From NCBI GenBank assembly GCA_017415165.1, contig JAFQIY010000016.1, positions 1 to 64,000 of the forward strand: a DNA stretch of 64,000 nucleotides, given 5' to 3'. The DNA is from Oscillospiraceae bacterium (GTDB taxonomy: Bacteria > Bacillota > Clostridia > Oscillospirales > Ruminococcaceae). The position numbers were made by a program, and so were the translations under genes. The notes below the pieces were generated by a model. That model was not told the DNA's origin, searched no databases, and saw nothing but the letters and a program-made list of their open reading frames with translations. Each line of letters opens with the position of its first letter. Position 1 is the first letter of the stretch. Shown in pieces: positions 51,978 through 61,505 of this stretch.

Positions 51978-52565
51978 TTACATATAATTTTTAATCATTT
52001 CGCCGAGACCCGGGTCGTTTGTACCCTGACCTACAGCGCTGAACTTCCATTCCCCGTTATGTCTGTATACTTCGCCGAAAATCATTGCTGTCTTGCCTGA
52101 GTAATCCTCTGTAAGGTTGTACTTGTACATTTCTGTACCCTTGTTTGCGTCAACAAGTCTGATGAAAGCGTTCTTGATAAGACCGAAATGCTGCTTTCTT
52201 GCAACAGACTCATAGATATTTACTACGATAACAATTCTGTCGTAGCACTCAGGGAGACTGTTGAGCTCTACCATAATCTGCTCGTCGTCGCCGTCACCTG
52301 CACCTGTGAGGTTATCACCCATATGCATTATAGCACCTGAGCTGTGACGGAGGTTGCCGAAATATACAAGGTCCTTCTTAGCCATAAGCTTGCCGTTCTG
52401 GAGAAGAATTGCGGAAGCGTCACAGTCGATTGGCTGCGGCTTAGGTGCAAAAAGACCTCTGCTCTGCTTTACTTCATCCCAGCCAAGACCGATAAGGAGC
52501 TTGGAAAGACCTGCCTGCTCCTTTGAAAGGCTTACCTTCTGACCCTTCTGAAGACTGATAGACAT
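51978..52565 (-). CDS. TerD-family protein, diverged copy
   Basis: 195 residues, AAAGGATG upstream. It has the family start (LQKGQKVSLSK), LLIGLGWD, and the Ca2+-binding acidic loop [10 protein letters not shown]. It differs from the other two copies by an extra segment after GLGWD (EVKQSRGLFAPKPQPID) and has CDASAILL where they have DLDTAAF-type strands, like the TerE/TerZ-type paralogues. TerD proteins form membrane-associated Ca2+-dependent complexes. Confidence 0.92.
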   Translation of the reverse strand: MSISLQKGQKVSLSKEQAGLSKLLIGLGWDEVKQSRGLFAPKPQPIDCDASAILLQNGKLMAKKDLVYFGNLRHSSGAIMHMGDNLTGAGDGDDEQIMVELNSLPECYDRIVIVVNIYESVARKQHFGLIKNAFIRLVDANKGTEMYKYNLTEDYSGKTAMIFGEVYRHNGEWKFSAVGQGTNDPGLGEMIKNYM

Positions 52566-52595
52566 ATTTAATCATCCTTTCTGTTTTTCGCAGAA

Positions 52596-53177
52596 TTATT
52601 CTGCATCAATTCCGTAATTTGCGCAAAGTGCTGCAAGACCGCCCTGATAGCCGCCGCCGATTGCATTGAACTTCCACTCGCCGTTGTACTTATAGAGTTC
52701 ACCGAATACAACAGCTGTCTCGATGGAGAAATCCTCACCAAGGTCGTAACGGAGAATTTCTTCGCCGTTGTTTTCGTTGTAGATACGGATAAATGCGTTG
52801 TTGACCTGACCGAAATTCTGACGGCGTTCCTCTGCTTCGTAAATTGTTACTGAGAAAGCAATTCTGGAGATATTATCAGGAATTGCAGCAAGGTTAATTC
52901 TTATCTGCTCGTCGTCGCCGTCGCCTGCACCTGTCTTGTTATCGCCGAGGTGCTGAACGGAACCTGATGTGTGGTTGAGGTTGCCAAAGAAGATAAATTC
53001 CTTTTCTGTAGGACATCTTCCGCTGTCATCAAGCATAAATGCTGCTGTGTCAAGGTCGAATGCACCGCCGTTGTCAAACTGGTTGATATCCCAGCCAAGA
53101 CCTACAACTACGTTTGCAAGACCCGGATTTTCCTTTGTCAGACTTACCTTCTGACCTTTGTTGAGAGATACTGGCAT
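52596..53177 (-). CDS. terD: TerD-family protein
   Basis: 193 residues with AAGGAGG upstream. KGQKVSLTK, VVVGLGWDIN, AFDLDTAAFML and [12 protein letters not shown] show an intact TerD fold with the double acidic Ca2+ site. It is about equally like the copy at 53197 and more distant from the copy at 51978. Middle of three tandem copies; spacing to neighbours is 20-30 bases. Confidence 0.94.
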   Translation of the reverse strand: MPVSLNKGQKVSLTKENPGLANVVVGLGWDINQFDNGGAFDLDTAAFMLDDSGRCPTEKEFIFFGNLNHTSGSVQHLGDNKTGAGDGDDEQIRINLAAIPDNISRIAFSVTIYEAEERRQNFGQVNNAFIRIYNENNGEEILRYDLGEDFSIETAVVFGELYKYNGEWKFNAIGGGYQGGLAALCANYGIDAE

Positions 53178-53196
53178 AATATATTCCTCCTTAAAT

Positions 53197-53778
53197 TTAA
53201 GCTACATCAATACCGTAATGTGCGCAGAGTGCTGCAAGACCGCCCTGGAAACCGCTGCCGATTGCGTTGAACTTCCACTCGCCGTTATGACGGTAGATTT
53301 CGCCTACAACGATAGCTGTTTCGATAGAGAAATCTTCACCAAGGTCGTATCTTACAAGCTCTGTATTTGTTGCTTCATCAACAATACGGATAAATGCGTT
53401 GTTGACCTGACCGAAGTTCTGACGTCTTGTATCACAATCGTAAATTGTTACGGTAAAAGCAATCTTTGAAACATTTGCAGGAATTTTGCTCAGGTCAATG
53501 AGAATTTGTTCGTCATCGCCGTCACCCTCACCTGTGAGGTTATCTCCGAGGTGCTTTACGGACTCTGAACCGTGGACAAGGTTGCCATAGAAAACAAATT
53601 CCTTTTCTGTAGGGCACTTGCCGTTTTCGCCGAGCATAAATGCTTCTGCGTCAAGGTCGAAAGCCACGCCTGAGTCGTATACATTTACGTCCCAACCAAG
53701 ACCTACCATTACATTTTTAAGGCTTGGATTTCCCTTTGTGAGGTCAACCTTCTGACCTTTTGCTAAACTGATTGACAT
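53197..53778 (-). CDS. terD: TerD-family protein
   Basis: 193 residues with AGGAGG upstream. [42 protein letters not shown]. Ends [15 protein letters not shown], nearly the same tail as the 52596 copy, indicating a recent tandem duplication. First terD gene to be translated after TelA. Confidence 0.94.
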   Translation of the reverse strand: MSISLAKGQKVDLTKGNPSLKNVMVGLGWDVNVYDSGVAFDLDAEAFMLGENGKCPTEKEFVFYGNLVHGSESVKHLGDNLTGEGDGDDEQILIDLSKIPANVSKIAFTVTIYDCDTRRQNFGQVNNAFIRIVDEATNTELVRYDLGEDFSIETAIVVGEIYRHNGEWKFNAIGSGFQGGLAALCAHYGIDVA

Positions 53779-53796
53779 AACTTTTTCCTCCTGTAC

Positions 53797-54882
53797 TCAA
53801 TTGAATTTAATTCCGTCAAACCTCGTCATTGCCCTGACAAGTGCTGTCTGATAGTCAATGCGCTGTTTAGCGGCGTTATTCTGTAACTGTTTGAACTCGT
53901 CGATACTGCCGACGATTGCGCTGTGAAGCTCTGCAAGCTTCGTTTTCTTCCCCTGTGGAGCAGCCTTGAGCTTCTGTTCAAGCTGTTCACGGTGGACGTT
54001 ATCCTTTGCGTTGGCGAGAATTTCCTCCTCCATACGCTTGTTAAGTGCTGCCATTGCTTTATCTTCAAGCGTCTGACGCTTCAATGAAACCGCCTGTGAT
54101 AGTGACTGATTAAAAATCGGAAGCGTTACCAGAAAAGCTGTATTGATTTTATTCATCAGGTTGGAGTTGCTCAATTCCATAGCCTTTATCATTGGCACGG
54201 ACTGGATTGCTATACTTTCTGCAATCCGCAAATCATTGGTACGGTTTTGCAGCAGCATAAGCGCATTTTCAAGGTTTTCCATTTCGGGAAACATCGACTT
54301 ATCGCCTGTTTTAGCGAACTCGTCCTTTAATTCATTAAGGTAATCCTCAATTTCTCGGCAGCCCTGCTCCCCTGCGGCGATATATTTCACAAGCTCACGG
54401 TAATAAGCCGTATTCGCTTCAAACATACGGTTAAGGCTGCGGTTTGAGTTGCCGATTTCCGCTTCATACTGTTTAAGGCGGATAAAGATTTTATCCGTTT
54501 CCTCGCCTATGATACGGTACTTCTCGTAAATTTTGTCAGCCTGTTTTTCGTTGCTGCCAAGAAGCTTGCCGATGAAGCCTTTTGCTTCTGCCTGAATTTC
54601 ATCAATGTTGATTTTTGACATCAGCTTTGCAAGCTCGGTCATTACCTCGTTTGACTCGGAAATCTGAGCCATACTGACATTTTTCAGTACGGCGTCCGAT
54701 GCCTGTGCAACCTGCTCCGCTGCCTGCCTGCCGAAAGAGGTTATCGTGTTCAGGTCAGCGACGTCAAGGGTGCTTACCACAGCGTCAAGCTCGTCCGTAC
54801 CAACAAGGCTTTCGGTTATAAGCTGTCTTTCGGCAGCTATATCATAGGGACGGAATTCTTCAAGTTCGAATTCACTTGCCAT
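53797..54882 (-). CDS. telA: TelA-like toxic-anion resistance protein
   Basis: 361 residues; the ATG overlaps the YceG stop codon (TGATG). It is almost all helical, with long amphipathic stretches (ISKINIDEIQAEAKGFIGKL-type) and family blocks LKQYEAEIGNSNRSLNRMFE and FNQSLSQAVSLKRQTLEDKA (PF05816). TelA is a membrane-associated partner of TerD proteins and is needed in many Ter systems. Slightly shorter than the 380-400-residue norm. Confidence 0.9.
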   Translation of the reverse strand: MASEFELEEFRPYDIAAERQLITESLVGTDELDAVVSTLDVADLNTITSFGRQAAEQVAQASDAVLKNVSMAQISESNEVMTELAKLMSKINIDEIQAEAKGFIGKLLGSNEKQADKIYEKYRIIGEETDKIFIRLKQYEAEIGNSNRSLNRMFEANTAYYRELVKYIAAGEQGCREIEDYLNELKDEFAKTGDKSMFPEMENLENALMLLQNRTNDLRIAESIAIQSVPMIKAMELSNSNLMNKINTAFLVTLPIFNQSLSQAVSLKRQTLEDKAMAALNKRMEEEILANAKDNVHREQLEQKLKAAPQGKKTKLAELHSAIVGSIDEFKQLQNNAAKQRIDYQTALVRAMTRFDGIKFN

Positions 54883-57227
54883 CAGATACCCCTCCCGAAA
54901 ATAAGGTCTTTGAGGATTGAGCGTTTAATGGTACTGAAATCGGGAATTCCAAGGTCGTACATATAATCGCCGACCTGATGCTCACAGAATGGCGTGAATG
55001 TGTAGTTATTCTCAACGCTTCGGTAGCCTGTCGGCACAAAGAATACCACATCAAAGCCTATGAGGTTGAGAAGCGCCATTGAAATTGAGTCCTCAACGGG
55101 GATTGGCGTTTCGGTTGTATTGATATATATGATTTTCGGATTTTTTCTTGTAAAGTCGAAGTCCTGCATTTTACGGAGCAGACGCTGGTCGAAGTTCAGT
55201 GCTTCGGCAACAATTGTATACTCCATACCGTTGCGGAATGTTCCTGCGATAAGTCCGCTGTCGAGGAGCATCTGAATTTTATCCAGAATATGCTCCTGCA
55301 TTTCCTCACGGAGATGTCCGTATTTATAACAGGAGTGGGACTTGATTGCATCACACTGAAGCTGTCCGTTTTTAAGGAAGGACGGAGCATACTTCTTAAT
55401 CGGATTTTCTGCATTCTTATCTATAAAGGAAGGATTTTTCACGATAATGGTGTTGTCAGTCATAAGTGCTTTTATTGAGCCCCAATAGCTGCTCAGGTCT
55501 TTGTTATGGACACCTGACACCTTGGCAAAGATAACGGGGATATCCGCTTCTGCCTTGTCTGTATCGAAGTTGGGACGGAATTTCAGTTCCTGGTCCCAGA
55601 GTATAGCAATTTCGTCATAGGTTGTTTCAAGAACTCTTGCGGCAGCTTTTCGGTACTGGTTTCTGCGGAACATTCCCGAGCCGCTTTGATACATCATCGT
55701 GTCAAGCTGACGTGCGGCATTTGCTGCTGCGGTACTTGTATGCATATTCGCCTTTGAGCAAGGGTACTCCGCAAGTTCTACGGACTCATCATAGTTTATT
55801 TCGCAGATTGTGCCGTCTTCAAGCTTACATTTGCTTTCGAGATTTGGAACAAGAATAAGCACATCAACAGGCAGCTTCACAAGCATTTTCACAAATGCAG
55901 CTTCATTGCCGTTTTTACAGCCGCCAAGGTAGATGAAACAGCTTATTGCATCTGCGGCACGTCCCTTGAAAAGCTGTGACTGATATCGCTTAATCCAGCA
56001 AAGCAGATAAACCGCCTTGCTTGTTTCCTTGTTGATATTCTGACTTTTTGCGTACTCAGCACGCATTGTTTCGCAGAATGCGTTTACCATAGCTTTCTGC
56101 AGCGCAATATCGGAAGGAAAGCTGATATTTGCGGAGAGTGCGGAAATCATTCGCTCTGCGGAGTCATAATTTCCTCGGCGGATTGCTGCAATCTCGTCAT
56201 TTGTAGGAATAGCAATTGTATTGTTGATAATAAGCAGGTTACGCTTATTGTTCTTCACATCCTCCTGAAGCTTATACAGGTCGTTGATGTAGGCATTTTT
56301 TTCTTCTGCACCGTTGATACGATAGAAGCAGTTATAAATTGCACCGCTTTCCGTGCCGCGCTTTGAAGCAGGTGTCTTTATATCGTCAAACGGCTGTTTT
56401 TTTATCCAGCTGTTTGTACAGCGTTTCACTGTCTGCTGTGATGAAGCAGGTACAGCTGTCGGAGCTGGGGAATTGCGCAGTGTAACGTTAAGTGCTGAAT
56501 TGAAATTCTGGGTAAAGCTTGTCGGTCTGCTCGCCTGAGGTGCAGACTGATTTCTCAAATCCTCGCGGATTTTCTTTACAGAGTATCCCTGCGGAAACGC
56601 TGTAAGTCCCTGAATGTTAAGCACGGCAGAAACTGTTGAATTCGGGTCCTGTTTAAGGTACTCCGCATCTCCTGCATACTGGAGAAGAATTACGTCACAG
56701 CCGCACTCGCACAGCACATCAAGGAGCATAAGCTCGTATTTGCTGACGTTTGCTTCGTAAAGAATTTTCGGTACACTGTCTGCACCGAGACTTCCCACAA
56801 TCTGCTGGAATTTGTAATAGAGCCAGCACATAAACTTGATATACGCATTTTTCAGCATATTCTCATTTTTGCCCGAAGCGGCAAGGCTGTCAAGTACCTT
56901 GCATATTGAGCCTGAAACGGAGTCAACCTGATATTCATTCATTCTCGGCAGCCATTTTTTAAGGCTTGCCGCAATGAATTCCTTGTCCCTGCGGAAATCC
57001 ATACCCATCATTTCGTTGTAATAGGCAAGGTTTTTTTCATCGGGATTTGGAATATTACCCTCGATTACTGCACCGCATTTTATTGCTGCCTCGTAGTATT
57101 TTTTCAGAAAGCTGTCAATATCACTGTTAAAGCCGTTTATTCTGTAAAAGTAAACGCATTTTCCATTTCTGTCATTGGCAGGCTTGAAAAAGTCGCTGAG
57201 GTTATTCAGTTTTCCGCGAACAAACAT
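54882..57227 (-). CDS. yceG: YceG-like Ter operon protein
   Basis: 781 residues, AGGTGA upstream. It appears to contain two related parts: each begins with a VYFYRINGF / YNCFYRINGA type strand and includes conserved helices (FMCWLYYKFQ / LLCWIKRYQ) and an LDVLCECGCDVILLQ strand. The YceG family (PF14266) is a putative component of the Ter-linked biosynthetic module; B. subtilis YceG has about 540 residues, so this copy is extended. The N-terminal part of the 57828-59222 protein is homologous to its first domain. Confidence 0.8.
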   Translation of the reverse strand: MFVRGKLNNLSDFFKPANDRNGKCVYFYRINGFNSDIDSFLKKYYEAAIKCGAVIEGNIPNPDEKNLAYYNEMMGMDFRRDKEFIAASLKKWLPRMNEYQVDSVSGSICKVLDSLAASGKNENMLKNAYIKFMCWLYYKFQQIVGSLGADSVPKILYEANVSKYELMLLDVLCECGCDVILLQYAGDAEYLKQDPNSTVSAVLNIQGLTAFPQGYSVKKIREDLRNQSAPQASRPTSFTQNFNSALNVTLRNSPAPTAVPASSQQTVKRCTNSWIKKQPFDDIKTPASKRGTESGAIYNCFYRINGAEEKNAYINDLYKLQEDVKNNKRNLLIINNTIAIPTNDEIAAIRRGNYDSAERMISALSANISFPSDIALQKAMVNAFCETMRAEYAKSQNINKETSKAVYLLCWIKRYQSQLFKGRAADAISCFIYLGGCKNGNEAAFVKMLVKLPVDVLILVPNLESKCKLEDGTICEINYDESVELAEYPCSKANMHTSTAAANAARQLDTMMYQSGSGMFRRNQYRKAAARVLETTYDEIAILWDQELKFRPNFDTDKAEADIPVIFAKVSGVHNKDLSSYWGSIKALMTDNTIIVKNPSFIDKNAENPIKKYAPSFLKNGQLQCDAIKSHSCYKYGHLREEMQEHILDKIQMLLDSGLIAGTFRNGMEYTIVAEALNFDQRLLRKMQDFDFTRKNPKIIYINTTETPIPVEDSISMALLNLIGFDVVFFVPTGYRSVENNYTFTPFCEHQVGDYMYDLGIPDFSTIKRSILKDLIFGRGI

Positions 57228-57238
57228 AACGTCACCTT

Positions 57239-57814
57239 TTATTTCTTTTTATTGAGTGCATATCCTGTCACTGAGCCTACCGCTCCGCCGAGGATATGTG
57301 TGAAATTCGAAACATTATCAGATATGAACAAGCCAAGATAAAGCTGTTCGCCTATATAAATCAAAGCTACAAGAATAAATGTGAGAGGAATTTCACCGTT
57401 TCTGAAGCCTGTTATTGACGAGAGGAGAATAAGTGCGAAAACTACTCCGCTTGCTCCGAGAAGCTGGACGTGCGGAAAAAGAAGCACATTTGCAACACCT
57501 GTCACAACCGCTGTTATAAAAATTATACAGCCGATATTCCACGAGCCGTACTTTTCTTCAAGAAGCGGTCCTACAACAAGTATCAGCATTATGTTGCCCA
57601 TAAAATGCGAAATATCAGCGTGCCCGAAAACGTGCCCTACAAAACGCACATATGTCAGCGGACTGAGCAATGAGGATTTATACACGCTAAACAGCAGGTC
57701 GTTGGTTCTGCCGTTTGTGATATAGCTAAGGATAAGTGCCGCAAGGCATATACAGGTAAAGCCGATTATCACGGGAGAATTGAATGTTATTTTAAGCTTT
57801 GACTTTCCGCTCAT
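57239..57814 (-). CDS. Rhomboid family intramembrane serine protease
   Basis: 191 residues, six helices. HFMGNIML, the catalytic LGASGVVFALIL (GxSG) and HILGGAVG (catalytic His in helix six) are all intact. It lies between the YceG gene (11 bases) and the trypsin-like gene (13 bases). Rhomboids are not a core part of Ter loci; it may cleave a membrane component of the complex or release a signal. Confidence 0.88.
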   Translation of the reverse strand: MSGKSKLKITFNSPVIIGFTCICLAALILSYITNGRTNDLLFSVYKSSLLSPLTYVRFVGHVFGHADISHFMGNIMLILVVGPLLEEKYGSWNIGCIIFITAVVTGVANVLLFPHVQLLGASGVVFALILLSSITGFRNGEIPLTFILVALIYIGEQLYLGLFISDNVSNFTHILGGAVGSVTGYALNKKK

Positions 57815-57827
57815 TTTATCACTCCTG

Positions 57828-59222
57828 TCAGTTTTTCAGTCCCATAAGGAATGTATTTATATATTCGTAGCTGACCGCAAGGTTAAGGTTCTGACCTGCG
57901 TCAAAGCCTGCGGTGCTTATGCCGATTACCTCACCGTTCATATTAAGAATTGCACCGCCCGAACTTCCGTGGGAGATAGGTGCGGTAAACTGTATCATTT
58001 CCACGCTGTCGATAAGTCGGAAGCCTGAGATTATTCCGTCCGAAACGGAATTGAAAAGTCCGAGAGGACTTCCTATCGCAACGACCTTCTGACCTCTCAC
58101 AGGCTTTTTGCCGCTGTAGATTGGAATCGGGTCAAGCCGTCTGTCAATTCTTATTACGGCAAGGTCAATTACAGGATTGTACTTGATTATTTCGTCGGTA
58201 CGGTAAACCTCATCATCGTCCTCAATGCGGACGGAATAGAAGCTGCCGCCTCTTGCGACGTGGTTGTTTGTAAGGATATATCCCTTTTCGGAAATCATAA
58301 TTCCTGAGCCTGTGCCGATAACATCGCCCCTTGAATTATGTACTGCAATCATTACTATCGAGGAAGCAAGACCTGCAAGCTCCTCCATAGATTTTTCTCT
58401 TGTTACTGTGTGCTGTGCGACAGTATTTGCAAAATTTGCTGCCGCAGGGATTTTTTCTGCACGTCTCGGAATTTCCACACGGATATTTTCCGTTCTGTTC
58501 ACAGGCTGCACGGCACTGATTTCCTGCCGCGGTTCGGATTTAGTAAGATTATATTCGGGTACAGGGTCACTGCTGAACATTCCAAGTGAAAATTTTACGG
58601 AAAAGCCGTACTTGTCAAGGTCGGCACCGATATCCTCTCTGCTTTGTAACAGCAGCACGTCAAAGCCGCACAGCGTAAGCATATAGAAAAACAGGTATTC
58701 CTGAGGCTTCGTGACATTGTCAGCGCAAATCTTAACTGTTTCTTTGCCGCCATATCCATTGCTGAATTCCGGCACGGTTTTATCAAACCAGTAAAGAAGC
58801 TTTACTGCAAAATTGTCTTTCATCGACTGGCTTGCATTTTGTTTGGTATTGCTGAACGCATCAAGGGTTTTATGCAGCGCCGAAGCAAGTGCTTCAGCAA
58901 GCGGAATTCCTGCTGTACGCTTGATTTCAGCGGTTTTTCCACTGCTGTTTTTCCATTGGCTAAGACAGGTATTGTAGTAATCTGCATCATCTGCCGACGC
59001 AAGCCTTGGCAATGAAGAAACACGGTTATATGAAATTCTGCCGTCAGAGAGTAAGCTGTCCATTTTTCTGATACCTTCCGCAAATGACGGATTTACGCCG
59101 ATTGCCCGTACAAAATACACATCCTTGCAGCCGTTGTTCAAGCCGCCGCGTACATTGCAGAAGCCCTCAACCGAAGAAATATTCATAACATTATGTCTTA
59201 CAGACCTGACGTAATTACTCAT
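57828..59222 (-). CDS. YceG-like domain fused to a trypsin-like (S1C) serine protease
   Basis: 464 residues. Residues about 1-215 resemble the first domain of the neighbouring YceG protein (KDVYFVRAIGVN; LCGFDVLLLQ). Residues about 285-464 are a trypsin fold with the triad His in LTNNHVARGG, Asp in IDLAVIRID and Ser in HGSSGGAIL. There is no signal peptide, transmembrane helix or PDZ domain, so the protease is cytoplasmic. First gene of the Ter operon; weak ribosome-binding site (GGTGTT). The protease may be triggered by the Ter metabolite or by TerD/TelA complex. Confidence 0.85.
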   Translation of the reverse strand: MSNYVRSVRHNVMNISSVEGFCNVRGGLNNGCKDVYFVRAIGVNPSFAEGIRKMDSLLSDGRISYNRVSSLPRLASADDADYYNTCLSQWKNSSGKTAEIKRTAGIPLAEALASALHKTLDAFSNTKQNASQSMKDNFAVKLLYWFDKTVPEFSNGYGGKETVKICADNVTKPQEYLFFYMLTLCGFDVLLLQSREDIGADLDKYGFSVKFSLGMFSSDPVPEYNLTKSEPRQEISAVQPVNRTENIRVEIPRRAEKIPAAANFANTVAQHTVTREKSMEELAGLASSIVMIAVHNSRGDVIGTGSGIMISEKGYILTNNHVARGGSFYSVRIEDDDEVYRTDEIIKYNPVIDLAVIRIDRRLDPIPIYSGKKPVRGQKVVAIGSPLGLFNSVSDGIISGFRLIDSVEMIQFTAPISHGSSGGAILNMNGEVIGISTAGFDAGQNLNLAVSYEYINTFLMGLKN

Positions 59223-59352
59223 ATAACACCAGACATTTCATTAAATAATTGTAAAAAGCACTAAAATTCACCCATTTTACATACTACAATTATACATCAT
59301 TAGTTTTTCACTGTCAACACATTTCACGTTTTTGCGCACGCGTCCGAAAAAC

Positions 59353-59538
59353 AAAAAAACGAGTGCAGACAAGCTACACTCGGATTCTGATTATCGTTTG
59401 ATTTTATCGTACAGAAACTCAATGTATAGCCATTCAGATATACAATGAGTCTCGCAATTTAAAGCAAGCCAGAACAGGAAAATTCCTGAACGAGTAACTG
59501 TTGACTTGCTGCGTCTTAACGCCTGCTACTCCCTCATA
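59353..59538 (-). ncRNA. yybP-ykoY-type Mn2+ riboswitch controlling the Ter operon
   Basis: On the minus strand the leader reads ATGAGGGAGTAG (59537-59526), then two internal arms, then GCGAGACTCAT (about 59455-59445); ATGAG/CTCAT closes P1 and GGGAGUAG plus GAGAC are the two conserved manganese-binding loops. An intrinsic terminator (CGAGTGTAG/CTGCACTCG and T7, 59382-59353) follows. The same core is found at 35026-35217. Mn2+ should relieve termination and switch on the whole operon down to 45209. Confidence 0.87.
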
Positions 59539-59546
59539 ATGTATGC

Positions 59547-59575
59547 ATTATAGCATATTATTCCGAATTTGTCAA
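59547..59575 (-). promoter_or_regulatory. Promoter of the riboswitch/Ter operon
   Basis: TTGACA (59575-59570) and TATAAT (59552-59547), both perfect, with a 17-base spacer. Transcription would begin about 8 bases before the aptamer. Confidence 0.88.
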
Positions 59576-59632
59576 GAGCAAATTATACAGATTGTTCTAC
59601 AGCAAAATTTGTCCTAAAAACAGCGGATTTGC

Positions 59633-59662
59633 TTGACAATGTGTGCATAAAACTGATATAAT
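59633..59662 (+). promoter_or_regulatory. Promoter of the sodium-dependent transporter gene
   Basis: TTGACA at 59633-59638 and TATAAT at 59657-59662, 18-base spacer, divergent from the riboswitch promoter about 60 bases away. Confidence 0.8.
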
Positions 59663-59705
59663 AAAGTAATTGTGCAAATTATGTCAAAAAGGGGCTTTAA
59701 TATTT

Positions 59706-61073
59706 ATGAGTACAAAAGCAAACAAGTCCGAGGGCAAGGGCGGTTTCAGCTCAAAGCTCGGATTTATTCTTGCGGCGGCAGGGTCTGCTGTAGGTCTCGG
59801 AAACATATGGCGTTTCCCGTATCTTGCAGCTAAATACGGCGGCGGTATATTCCTGCTGGTTTACATTATTCTCACTGTAACCTTCGGCTTTACGCTGATG
59901 ATTACTGAAATTGCAATCGGAAGAAAAACAGGCAAGAGCGTTATCGGTGCTTATGCTGACATCAATAAGAAATTCAAACCGCTTGGCTGGCTGGCGGCGG
60001 CTGTACCTGCTATAATTCTTCCCTACTACTGCGTAATCGGCGGCTGGGTAATGAAATATGTCACAGTGTACATCACAGGCGCAGGCGCTGAGGCTGCTGC
60101 GGACAAAGGCGCTTACTTCGGCAATTTTATCGGTCAGACGGCACAGCCTACAATATTTTTTGTCATCTACATACTGCTGACATCTGTCGTTGTAATGCTT
60201 GGCGTTGAAAAGGGTATTGAAAAGGTAAGCAAGCTGCTTATGCCTGTGCTTGTTCTTATTTCGCTGTTTATCGCTATTTACTCTGTTACTATGGACGGTG
60301 CGTGGGACGGCTTCATTTATTACATCAAGCCTAATTTCAGCAATTTCTCAATCAAGACGGTTGTTGCGGCTATGGGACAGCTTTTCTACTCGATGTCGCT
60401 GGCAATGGGCATTATGATTACATACGGCTCTTATATGAGAAAAGAGGACAACCTTGAACAGTCCGTACGACAGATTGAAATTTTCGACACGGGCATTGCG
60501 TTTCTTGCAGGTATGATGGTTGTACCACCTGTTTTCGCATTTGCAGGCGGTGACCCATCCAAAATCAACAGCGGTCCCGGCCTTATGTTCCAGACGCTTC
60601 CTCAGGTTTTCGGCACAATGAAAGGCGGAAACATCATCGGTCTTGTATTCTTCGTGCTGGTGCTTCTTGCGGCGCTTACCTCATCTATTTCCCTTATGGA
60701 GACCATTGTTTCGGTAGTTATGGAAAAGTTCAAAATCAAGCGTATTCCTGCCTGCCTTATTGTAATTGCATTTTCCTTTGCACTGGGACTTGTTTCCGTA
60801 TTTGGCTTCAACATCTGGAAGGGTGTACAGCCTTTCGGTCAGGACGACCTGCTCACATTCTTCGACTTCCTCAGCAACAACATTATGATGCCGATTGTTG
60901 CGCTCCTTACCTGTATTCTTATCGGTTACGTTGCAAAGACAGCTTATGTTGAGGACGAGGTACAGATGAACTCCCCATTCAAGTCAAAAGGTATGTACCG
61001 CATTATGATTAAGTTTGTTGCACCTGTATTTATGGTGGTAATTTTCCTTTCTTCCGTTTTCGGATATGTATAA
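59706..61073 (+). CDS. Neurotransmitter:sodium symporter (NSS/SNF) family transporter
   Basis: Start at 59706 after AAAGGGG. 455 residues with eleven to twelve helices. The Na+ and substrate site is clear in helix 1 (LAAAGSAVGLGNIWRFPYLA). Bacterial members such as LeuT, MhsT and Tyt1 import amino acids with Na+; the substrate here is unknown. Divergent from the Ter operon. Confidence 0.92.
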   Translation: MSTKANKSEGKGGFSSKLGFILAAAGSAVGLGNIWRFPYLAAKYGGGIFLLVYIILTVTFGFTLMITEIAIGRKTGKSVIGAYADINKKFKPLGWLAAAVPAIILPYYCVIGGWVMKYVTVYITGAGAEAAADKGAYFGNFIGQTAQPTIFFVIYILLTSVVVMLGVEKGIEKVSKLLMPVLVLISLFIAIYSVTMDGAWDGFIYYIKPNFSNFSIKTVVAAMGQLFYSMSLAMGIMITYGSYMRKEDNLEQSVRQIEIFDTGIAFLAGMMVVPPVFAFAGGDPSKINSGPGLMFQTLPQVFGTMKGGNIIGLVFFVLVLLAALTSSISLMETIVSVVMEKFKIKRIPACLIVIAFSFALGLVSVFGFNIWKGVQPFGQDDLLTFFDFLSNNIMMPIVALLTCILIGYVAKTAYVEDEVQMNSPFKSKGMYRIMIKFVAPVFMVVIFLSSVFGYV

Positions 61074-61176
61074 TATTGAGCCGCTTCCTTTGTGGAGGCG
61101 GCTTCGTGTATAGTGTGGAGTTTGGAGAGTGGAGTGTGAAGTTGCTGAAACAGCAAAAATTATGGAGAAAAATGTT

Positions 61177-61365
61177 ATGAATAAAAAAAGGACAGTTCTG
61201 TTTTTTCTTGTCGGAATGTTGACAGGCACTATTATTATGTCCATATTATTTCCAACTGTTATACTGCCTCATATCAGTTATAAAAACGGATATGACAACG
61301 GATATAATGCAGGTTATATGGACGGAATAAAAAAATCGGCTGAATACTATTCTGAAGAGGAATAA
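61177..61365 (+). CDS. Small single-pass membrane protein
   Basis: 62 residues from the ATG at 61177 (GGAGA upstream). One N-terminal helix (VLFFLVGMLTGTIIMSILF) and a Gly/Tyr/Asn tail with a repeated GYDNGYNAGYMDG pattern. No family recognised; the tail may fold as a Tyr-Gly-rich surface patch. Confidence 0.6.
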   Translation: MNKKRTVLFFLVGMLTGTIIMSILFPTVILPHISYKNGYDNGYNAGYMDGIKKSAEYYSEEE

Positions 61366-61505
61366 ACCGCCTATTTTCCGTATGTAAAAGCATTTTGACA
61401 CGGAAATTTCGGTTTGTAAAAGCAATTTGGTAGACAGATGATGTTTTTTCTTTTATTATGAAATTGTTCCAACACGGAACAATATTATTTGAGGTGATAC
61501 AGATT

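Noticed and set aside
61077-61130. Hairpin AGCCGCTTCC/GGAGGCGGCT after the sodium transporter as an intrinsic terminator
   Set aside because: The stem is good but it is not followed by a U-run, so it was not listed as a terminator.
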